Source: Clostridium felsineum DSM 794 (GTDB taxonomy: Bacteria > Bacillota > Clostridia > Clostridiales > Clostridiaceae). From it: a DNA stretch of 64,000 nucleotides. Position numbers and translations under genes: made by a program. The notes below the pieces were generated by a model that saw only the letters and a list, made by a program, of their open reading frames with translations, did not search any database and had not been told where the DNA came from. This document shows, piece after piece, positions 57,214 through 64,000 of the stretch. The first letter of the stretch is position 1; each line of letters opens with the position of its first letter. The stretch spans positions 1,178,001-1,242,000 of the forward strand of contig NZ_CP096980.1 of the NCBI RefSeq assembly GCF_002006355.2. The letters run 5' to 3'.

Positions 57214-60200
57214 ATGATGAGAAAGAAGAATCGAGTAACATCGCTATTTGTTATTTTAGCTATGTTATTCACTTGTGCTATTAGCAATGTTGCAACTAAA
57301 GTAAACGCTGATACACAATCTATTTATACAACAAAAGGTGAGACAACAAAAATTTATGCCTCTGCATTTGCACAAAATACTGACGATTGGGCATGGATGG
57401 ATTTTGGAGACACTGCTAGCCTGGTATATCAGGATGTAACAAACTTGAAAAATACTAATACTTCAAATGCTTTTGCAAAAGCAAATTCAACTGCAAACTT
57501 TGGTATTAATATTTCAGATGGAAATCTTGGTGCAGGAGATTCAAGCACACTAAAATTTCATGTTGGAACTGTAACAATAAAAGCTACTGGATATGATGAT
57601 CTTGTAATTAATTTAAACAAAGATTATTCAGAGAACTACACTGCTAAAAAAGAAACTTGGGGAGTTAGTGGAAACGCAACACAGGTTTTATTAAATGACT
57701 ATCTTCCAAAAGACACTGCTGCAAAAGCAAGTTATCTTCAAAAGATTACAGATGTAACAGCTGATGTAACTTTATCAGATTACACTTATACTAAGGCACA
57801 AGCGCCAACACCAACAACAGGACAAGCTATATACACAACAAAGGGTGAACAAACAAAAATCTATGCTGCTGCATTTGCACAAAATACTACTGATGATTGG
57901 GCATGGATGAGTTTTGGAGATACTGCCACTTTAGTATATCAAGATGTTACCAATCTTAATGCCAATGATACTACAGCTGCTGCTTTCTCTAAGGCAAATT
58001 CATCTGCAAACTTTGGTATAAATATTTCAGATGGAAATCTTAATGAGGGTGATTCAAGTGCATTAAAATTCCATATTGGAACTGTAACAATAAAGGCTAC
58101 TGGATACGATGATCTTGTAATCAACTTAAATAAAGATTACTCAGAGAACTATACTGCTAAAAAGGTTTCTTGGGGAATAACAGGAAATACAACTCAAGTT
58201 TTATTGAATGATTATCTTCCTAAAGATGCAACTACTAAAACAAATTATTTGCAAAAAATATCAAGTGTTAAAGCAGATGTAACTTTATCAGACTACACTT
58301 ATACTAAAGCACAAGCACCAACACCAACAACAGGACAAGCTATATATACAACAAAGGGTGAACAAACAAAAATCTATGCTGCTGCATTTGCACAAAATAC
58401 TACTGATGATTGGACTTGGATGAATTTTGGAGATACTGCTACTTTAATATATCAAGATGTTACTAACCTTGATGGAGAAGACGCTACAGCAACAGCTTTT
58501 TCAAAGGCAAATTCTTCTGCTAATTTTGGTATAAATATTTCAGATGGAAACCTTGGTGAAGGTGATACTAGTACATTAAAATTCCATATAGGTACAGTTA
58601 CAGTTAAGGCTACTGGATATGATGATGTTGTAATTAACTTAAATAAAGATTATTCAGAAAGCTATACTGGTAAAAAAGCTTCTTGGGGAATAACAGGAAA
58701 TACAACACAAGTTTTATTAAATGATTATCTTCCAAAGGATGCAACTGCAAAAACAAGTTATCTGCAAAAGATTACATCAGTTAAAGCAGATGTAACTTTA
58801 TCAGATTATACTTATGCTAAAGCACCTGCTCCAACACCAGAATTCCCTGATGACTATCATTATCCAACAACAATGAGAGGTCTTCCTGCTATGGATTTAG
58901 TAAAGGATATGAAGGTTGGTTGGGACTTAGGAAATACTTTAGAGTCTGATGGTGGAGAAACTGCATGGGGAAATCCTGTAACTACTAAGAAGATGATAGA
59001 TGAAATAAAGAAAGCTGGCTTTAATACAGTTCGTATTCCAGTAAGATGGGATCAGCACTATACTGATTCAAATTACACTATAGATCCAGCTTACATTTCA
59101 CGTGTTGAAACAGTTATAAATTATGCACTTGCCAATGATATGTATGCTATTGTTAATATTCATCATGATAAAATACAGGGTGAAATGAATGATGCAAATA
59201 AGGATACTGTTCTTACAGAAGGAAGCGCTATATGGAACCAAGTTGCAACTCATTTTAAAGATTATGGAGATAAATTAATCTTTGAAACAATAAATGAACC
59301 AAGAAATGGTGAAGATTGGACAGGAAATTCATCATATTATAATGTAGTAAATGAGTATAATGCAAAAATACTTTCTGTAATTCGTGGAACTGGTGGAAAC
59401 AATGACAAAAGACTTGTAATGATGCCAACTTATTGTGCAGCTTCAGATTATGCTAAAGTTTCAGCCATGGTAGTACCAAAAGATTCTAATGTTGCAGTAT
59501 CAATTCATGCATATATACCATATAACTTTGCTATGAATACTGATTCAACTAAAGGAGGATATTCTACCTTTGGTGATGCTGATAAGTCATATATAGATAA
59601 AACTTTTAGATTGTTATATAAAACATTCCTGCAAAAGGGAATACCTGTTGTTATAGGAGAATTTGCAGCTACAAATAAAAATAATCTACAGGACAGAGTT
59701 AATTTTGCAAAATACTATCTACAGACAGCAGCTGGTTATGGAATACCATGTTGTTGGTGGGATAATAGTAATTCTGCCTCTAGTGGAACGGATGCAATGG
59801 GACTTTTTGATAGAAATAATCTTAAATTCTTATATCCAGAAATAGTAAATGCAATGTTAGATGGTTGGAATAATCCAAAAGATATCAGCAACTATGATGA
59901 AAATTCTTTATTCAATGGAACAGCAACCTCTTCAAATTGGGGACAAGCAGTGTCCTTTGGTTATGGCTTAGATTTTACTGATTCTGATTTTACAAATAAA
60001 TTAACTATAGCTGTAGAATATACAAGCGATAAGGTACCTCAATTGATTTTATCTGGTAATTTAGCTGGCACAAATTGGGTAACCTTAAATCCAACAATGA
60101 CTAAATCAAACGGAAGTACAAATATTGCATACTATACTCTTAGTGATATGGTAAGTGCATATAAAAAAGCTCTTACAAACTACGATAGCTATGGTCAAGT

Positions 60201-60771
60201 TTTTCCAGGACTTCAAACTATTTATGTTGGAGATGAGGGAACTAATTTAACAGTATCAAAGGTTTATAAGGTATATGTACAAAAATTAGAACAAGAAGTA
60301 AGTAATGCTACTATAAATGAAGCAAACTTATATTTTGATAGTTCTTCTAAAGCTGTAGAAAGTCTTTCTGTTACATTGCCAAAAGATTTGCAGCAAATAG
60401 TAGATAATGGATTTTCAACTTCAACAATTAGTTATGCTAGCAGTGATGAGAATGTTGCAAAGGTATCTAATGATGGAAAGATAACTGCTGTGGGTGCTGG
60501 AAAGACAACAGTTATAACCACTGTAAAGGTAGGAGATTCTACAAAAACTTTCACAACAAATGTTGAAGTGAAAAATTATGGTTCAACACTTTTAGGTGAT
60601 ATAGATGGCAATGGAGTAGTTGATTCACAGGATATTGCTATGTTTAGAAGCTATTTTAAGGGGGATTCTGTAACAATAAACAAAGCTAATGCAGATGTAA
60701 ATGGTGATGGAAAAGTTGACGGAAGAGACCTTATGTTATTAGATATAAAATTATTAAAGGGAACTATATAA
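57214..60771 (+). CDS. Secreted GH5 cellulase with three N-terminal repeats and a dockerin
   Basis: 1,185 aa. A signal peptide (MMRKKNR, hydrophobic core, cleavage probably after VNA at about 33) precedes three repeats of about 172 aa. Each starts YTTKGE(Q/T)TKIYA and ends DVTLSDYTYTKA, joined by APTPTTGQA linkers. They look like carbohydrate-binding modules, perhaps CBM65-like (unsure). The GH5 domain starts near 560 (VGWDLGNTLE), with acid/base Glu695 in NEP and nucleophile Glu816 in IGEF. A beta-rich domain (about 890-1020) and a BIG2-like domain (about 1035-1115) follow. A type I dockerin (about 1126-1185) has two calcium loops, GDIDGNGVVDSQD and ADVNGDGKVDGRD. The dockerin implies attachment to a cellulosome scaffold. 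AAGGGAATGG lies before the ATG. Confidence 0.92.
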   Translation: MMRKKNRVTSLFVILAMLFTCAISNVATKVNADTQSIYTTKGETTKIYASAFAQNTDDWAWMDFGDTASLVYQDVTNLKNTNTSNAFAKANSTANFGINISDGNLGAGDSSTLKFHVGTVTIKATGYDDLVINLNKDYSENYTAKKETWGVSGNATQVLLNDYLPKDTAAKASYLQKITDVTADVTLSDYTYTKAQAPTPTTGQAIYTTKGEQTKIYAAAFAQNTTDDWAWMSFGDTATLVYQDVTNLNANDTTAAAFSKANSSANFGINISDGNLNEGDSSALKFHIGTVTIKATGYDDLVINLNKDYSENYTAKKVSWGITGNTTQVLLNDYLPKDATTKTNYLQKISSVKADVTLSDYTYTKAQAPTPTTGQAIYTTKGEQTKIYAAAFAQNTTDDWTWMNFGDTATLIYQDVTNLDGEDATATAFSKANSSANFGINISDGNLGEGDTSTLKFHIGTVTVKATGYDDVVINLNKDYSESYTGKKASWGITGNTTQVLLNDYLPKDATAKTSYLQKITSVKADVTLSDYTYAKAPAPTPEFPDDYHYPTTMRGLPAMDLVKDMKVGWDLGNTLESDGGETAWGNPVTTKKMIDEIKKAGFNTVRIPVRWDQHYTDSNYTIDPAYISRVETVINYALANDMYAIVNIHHDKIQGEMNDANKDTVLTEGSAIWNQVATHFKDYGDKLIFETINEPRNGEDWTGNSSYYNVVNEYNAKILSVIRGTGGNNDKRLVMMPTYCAASDYAKVSAMVVPKDSNVAVSIHAYIPYNFAMNTDSTKGGYSTFGDADKSYIDKTFRLLYKTFLQKGIPVVIGEFAATNKNNLQDRVNFAKYYLQTAAGYGIPCCWWDNSNSASSGTDAMGLFDRNNLKFLYPEIVNAMLDGWNNPKDISNYDENSLFNGTATSSNWGQAVSFGYGLDFTDSDFTNKLTIAVEYTSDKVPQLILSGNLAGTNWVTLNPTMTKSNGSTNIAYYTLSDMVSAYKKALTNYDSYGQVFPGLQTIYVGDEGTNLTVSKVYKVYVQKLEQEVSNATINEANLYFDSSSKAVESLSVTLPKDLQQIVDNGFSTSTISYASSDENVAKVSNDGKITAVGAGKTTVITTVKVGDSTKTFTTNVEVKNYGSTLLGDIDGNGVVDSQDIAMFRSYFKGDSVTINKANADVNGDGKVDGRDLMLLDIKLLKGTI

Positions 60772-60810
60772 TTCGTAGATTTACCATAATTTAATAATAG
60801 TAGAAATATT

Positions 60811-60845
60811 AATCCACTTAGCTTATTTGGCTAAGTGGATTTTTG
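60811..60845 (+). terminator. Intrinsic terminator of the cellulase gene
   Basis: ATCCACTTAGC / GCTAAGTGGAT with a 7-nt loop, followed by TTTT. Confidence 0.92.
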
Positions 60846-61099
60846 TTAAAATAAATCAAAATACATAATATCATAGTAAACAGTGAAAAAAATGTTAAAT
60901 AAAAAGGCAAAAAGGGGATTTTGTGATGAATTAGTTAAGTAACTTAGCGAAAATTATGATATACTAAAAGTTGTGGACAATATGTATTTGTTAAATTTGT
61001 ATATATACTAACAGAATACTAATTAAATTAATAGAAAGATATGATAATAATTAAATATAGATTATTTTACTAGAATTATTTTAACAAGGAGAATCTAAA

Positions 61100-62380
61100 A
61101 TGAAAAAAATTAAAATTGGTTTAGGAATGCAAATTATTATTGGACTCATACTTGGAATTATAGTTGGAACCGTTTTCTATGGTAACTCATCGGTTAGCAC
61201 ATATTTAAAACCTTTGGGAGATATTTTTATAAATCTCATTAAAATGATAGTAGTTCCTATTATTTTTTCAACACTTGTTGTTGGGGTTGCCGGTGGTGGA
61301 AGTGGTAAAACAGTAGGAAGACTAGGAGTAAAGACTATAGTATATTTTGAATTAGTAACTACAGTAGCAATTGTAGTAGGAATAGTTGCGGCTAATTTAT
61401 TTCATCCAGGAAGCGGTATTAATTTAAGTTCACTTTCAGCTTCAGACATATCTAGCTATGTAAAAACTACAAATTCTGCAAAGGACAATAGTTTAATAAG
61501 TATGATTGTAAATATTGTGCCTACAAATGTTGTAGAATCTTTTGCAAAAGGTGATTTACTGGCTGTAATATTCTTTTCAGTTATGTTTGGACTTGGAGTT
61601 TCAGCTATTGGAGAAAAGGGAAAACCAGTTATAAAATTATGTCAAGGAATATCAGATGCTATGTTTTGGGTAACTAATCAAGTTATGAAGGTTGCACCAA
61701 TAGGAGTATTTGGACTTATGGGAACAGCGGTTTCTAAGTTTGGAATACATTCTTTAATTCCACTAGGTAAATTGACGCTTACTATTTATGGAACTATGAT
61801 ATTCTTTATTTTTGTAGTACTTGGTGTAATATGTAAATTTATTATTAAGGTGAATTTTATATCTTTTCTTAGAGTTATAAAAGAGGAAATTCTTCTTGCT
61901 TTTACGTCTGCAAGCTCTGAAGCAGTACTTCCTAAGATAATACAAAAAATGGAGAGGTTTGGCTGCCCTAAAAGTGTTGTATCTTTTGTTATTCCAACAG
62001 GATATTCTTTTAATCTTGATGGCTCAACCCTATATCAATCTATTGCAGCATTGTTTATTGCCCAAGCATATGGAGTTCATCTATCAGTAGGAGCACAAAT
62101 TAAATTGGTAGTAGTGCTTATGATTACTTCAAAGGGTATGGCAGGAGTAGCTGGAGCATCTTTAGTTGTATTATTAGCAACGTTAGGCTCTATGGGTATT
62201 CCTGTGGCAGGAGTAGCTTTTATAGCAGGAATTGATCGTATTCTTGATATGGCCAGAACTGCAGTGAATGTAGTAGGTAATTCTCTAGCTTCTGTAGTTA
62301 TATCAAAATGGGAGCATGTATATGATGATGATAAAGGGAAAGAATACGTACAAGAAATGGGAAGTAATAAGAATATATAA
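61100..62380 (+). CDS. Dicarboxylate/glutamate:cation symporter (SDF family)
   Basis: 426 aa with the multi-helix pattern of GltP/DctA transporters. Signatures are the serine-rich hairpin TSASSEAVLP (HP1), PTGYSFNLDGSTLYQSIAALFIAQ (TM7), ITSKGMAGVAGASLVVL (HP2) and DRILDMARTAVNVVGN (TM8). The Arg in DMARTAVNV is the residue that contacts the side-chain carboxylate of Glu/Asp or a dicarboxylate. It should import an acidic amino acid or dicarboxylate with Na+ or H+. It stands alone, with AAGGAGAA before the ATG. Confidence 0.92.
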   Translation: MKKIKIGLGMQIIIGLILGIIVGTVFYGNSSVSTYLKPLGDIFINLIKMIVVPIIFSTLVVGVAGGGSGKTVGRLGVKTIVYFELVTTVAIVVGIVAANLFHPGSGINLSSLSASDISSYVKTTNSAKDNSLISMIVNIVPTNVVESFAKGDLLAVIFFSVMFGLGVSAIGEKGKPVIKLCQGISDAMFWVTNQVMKVAPIGVFGLMGTAVSKFGIHSLIPLGKLTLTIYGTMIFFIFVVLGVICKFIIKVNFISFLRVIKEEILLAFTSASSEAVLPKIIQKMERFGCPKSVVSFVIPTGYSFNLDGSTLYQSIAALFIAQAYGVHLSVGAQIKLVVVLMITSKGMAGVAGASLVVLLATLGSMGIPVAGVAFIAGIDRILDMARTAVNVVGNSLASVVISKWEHVYDDDKGKEYVQEMGSNKNI

Positions 62381-62774
62381 TAAAAAATACAATCCGCCTT
62401 TTTATATAAAAAAGTAGCCTTTGTCAAGTACGATTTAAAAAAGGACTAAGGAACATTAACGAGATGATTTCTGTATTGAACAGGGGTCATCTTTTTTTAG
62501 TTTTACGTATCTATAATTATTATGGTAAATCTTTTTAAGCTGATGATCCTATAGTTCAGTAGCTTCATTTATGCTAAATGCCAAGAGCACCATCGTTTCT
62601 TTATTTGTAAATATTAAATATATAGAAAAATTCCATATAAATGAAAAATTATTAATTTAAATACATTATTGTTATATTTATTAGCAAAACTAGTTGGATA
62701 AAATCTGATTTTGGGGTATAATTGTATGGTAGTAATTTTAATACAATATTAGTAATCAACTAGGAGATGTAGTT
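62381..62774. other. Intergenic stretch with transposase remnant
   Basis: No intact gene. It contains the IS3-family remnant listed separately and, from about 62610, AT-rich sequence leading to the next gene, with a TATAAT-like site unclear. Confidence 0.6.
62441..62600 (-). pseudogene. C-terminal remnant of an IS3-family transposase
   Basis: On the minus strand 62490-62445 reads MTPVQYRNHLVNVP and stop, the typical end of IS3/IS150 OrfB integrases. Upstream in another frame, IYHNNYRYVKLKK is the usual 'FYNNxRxxxKLK' stretch. The two parts are joined by a frameshift and everything further upstream has gone. Confidence 0.7.
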
Positions 62775-64000
62775 ATGCATAAATTGCTAAAGAAGAATAA
62801 ATTCATGTTTATAGTAGCAACTCTGATTTTAATACTTATTGCACTTCAAAATTGGTTGGGATTTATTTCATTTGATGATTATGGATATGCAACGCTTACA
62901 TATAACGGAGATGGAGTAGGACATCCATATCCACACATGGGAAATGTAGGTACAAGCTATGGAATAATTCAAATATTGAAATTTTTAAAATGGCATTATT
63001 TGAATTGGGGAGGAAGAGTAGTAGGATTTTTTGTATTAATAGTGCTTTTGAAATTCAACCCAATTGTTATTAAAATATTTCAAACTGTATTAATGTTTGT
63101 GTACTTTTTATTATGTTCAAAAGTTTGTGATTTTGGAAAAGAAATAAATAGAGTATACAACCTGGTTTTTGCAGTAGCATTTTTTTGGCTTGCAAGTTTG
63201 GTGATTTTTGCACAAGGAACTATGTGGTATTCAGCAGCTGTATGTTATTTATGGACATCTATTTTAATTGCGTTTATAATGATGAGATTATTTAATGATA
63301 AAAAAGAATATGGTAGATTTAAATATTTAATGCCACTAGTTTTCTTTATAGGTGGATGGACACATGAACTTGTTGGACTTATGTTTTGCGTTTCCGTGTT
63401 TGTGTATATTTTCTTTGATACCATATTTAATAAGAAAATGAAAATATTTAATATTATATGCTTTATAGCATCATTACTTGGATATACAATTTTAATAATA
63501 TCACCAGGAAGTAGAAATAGAATGAATGATGTAAGTGCAATTAGTTTTTATAAGCTCAAGTTTATTTCAAGGATAGTATTGAGGCTTAAGGAAGAAATTA
63601 ATATTATATTTACACCGCATTTATTACCTGTTTGTATTTTGATTTTTTTATGTTTATTTTATCTTTCAATTTATATAATAAAAATAAAAGATAAAAAATT
63701 TGAAAGAATAAATAAGGCTTTACCAACAGTTGTAATAGCCTTAACTGCTTTTTATATAGAGATTTATTACAAACCTGTTGTATCATTAAAAATAAGAGCT
63801 ATATTTTTAATAATTACCGCATTTGTAGCATTATATATTTTAATTTATCATACACTTAAGACTAAAAATGCTGCTATTATAGCACTTGCGGTGGGAAATG
63901 TAGCAGCTTTTTTAGGGGCTTTAGCTGCACCTTATGGTGGAGAGAGAACTCTTCTTCCATTTTATATTTTTGTACCATTAATGTTCTTTTATATATTGAA
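62775..64000 (+). CDS. Polytopic membrane protein, DUF6056-like, 5' part
   Basis: The frame starts at ATG 62775 (AGGAGATG 4-5 nt upstream) and is still open at the window end, giving 408 residues. Many hydrophobic helices are visible. The first periplasmic loop has SFDDYGYATLTYNGDG, and later loops have GTMWYSAAVCYLW, GGWTHELVGLM, SPGSRNRM and APYGGERTLLPF. This layout is that of DUF6056 and related GT-C-like membrane proteins, often linked to surface glycan assembly. Function is not known. Confidence 0.8.
   Translation, partial: MHKLLKKNKFMFIVATLILILIALQNWLGFISFDDYGYATLTYNGDGVGHPYPHMGNVGTSYGIIQILKFLKWHYLNWGGRVVGFFVLIVLLKFNPIVIKIFQTVLMFVYFLLCSKVCDFGKEINRVYNLVFAVAFFWLASLVIFAQGTMWYSAAVCYLWTSILIAFIMMRLFNDKKEYGRFKYLMPLVFFIGGWTHELVGLMFCVSVFVYIFFDTIFNKKMKIFNIICFIASLLGYTILIISPGSRNRMNDVSAISFYKLKFISRIVLRLKEEINIIFTPHLLPVCILIFLCLFYLSIYIIKIKDKKFERINKALPTVVIALTAFYIEIYYKPVVSLKIRAIFLIITAFVALYILIYHTLKTKNAAIIALAVGNVAAFLGALAAPYGGERTLLPFYIFVPLMFFYIL

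Noticed and set aside
59663..59845. Small open frame inside the cellulase gene
   Set aside because: A shadow frame within the GH5 catalytic domain.

Overview
This 64-kb window is AT-rich, with Clostridium-like codon use, strong Shine-Dalgarno sites and frequent GTG/TTG starts. A dockerin-bearing GH5 cellulase points to a saccharolytic, cellulosome-forming Clostridium; I do not name a species.

Region 1 (1-18.2 kb): the 3' part of a modular PKS gene (end of KS, then AT-DH-KR-ACP), followed by a 4,562-aa PKS-NRPS hybrid (KS-AT-ACP-aminotransferase-C-A-PCP-C-A-PCP-E-like-terminal C-like). The aminotransferase next to a PKS module is the layout of iturin/mycosubtilin synthases, so the product is probably a beta-amino-acyl lipopeptide. 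No thioesterase is present.

Region 2 (18.2-20.3 kb): a broken CPBP-protease gene, an unrecognised membrane protein, a long perfect palindrome, a thioredoxin-like gene and a decayed CRISPR leader.

Region 3 (20.3-54.2 kb): a very large CRISPR locus. A type III operon closest to III-D (HD-less Cas10, multi-domain RAMP proteins, a Csx19-like protein), a DUF6602 PD-(D/E)XK nuclease and cas6 come first. A complete adaptation and type I-B set (cas8b-7-5-3-4-1-2) lies at 35.1-42.7 kb. Around it sit 18 leader-array cassettes holding about 100 spacers in total. Each cassette is a conserved ~155-nt leader (intrinsic terminator plus extended -10 promoter ending at the first repeat), a short array of 30-nt repeats, and a conserved trailer built of one to four copies of a hairpin element whose stem covaries. 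Two intact copies of an Rpn-family (PD-(D/E)XK, 'recombination-promoting nuclease') gene sit between a trailer and the next leader. At most other trailer-leader junctions a short sequence matching the 3' end of that rpn gene remains. I infer that the ancestral unit was leader-array-trailer-rpn and that it was amplified in tandem, with most rpn copies later deleted. This is the most unusual feature of the window.

Region 4 (54.2-64 kb): a glycosyltransferase-methyltransferase fusion, a small unknown protein, a secreted GH5 cellulase with three N-terminal repeats and a C-terminal dockerin, a glutamate/dicarboxylate-type symporter, the remnant of an IS3-family transposase, and the 5' part of a polytopic membrane protein (DUF6056-like) that runs off the end.

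The two CRISPR effector types appear to share Cas6, Cas1, Cas2 and Cas4 and the common repeat family. Each leader's terminator should make each array its own transcription unit.
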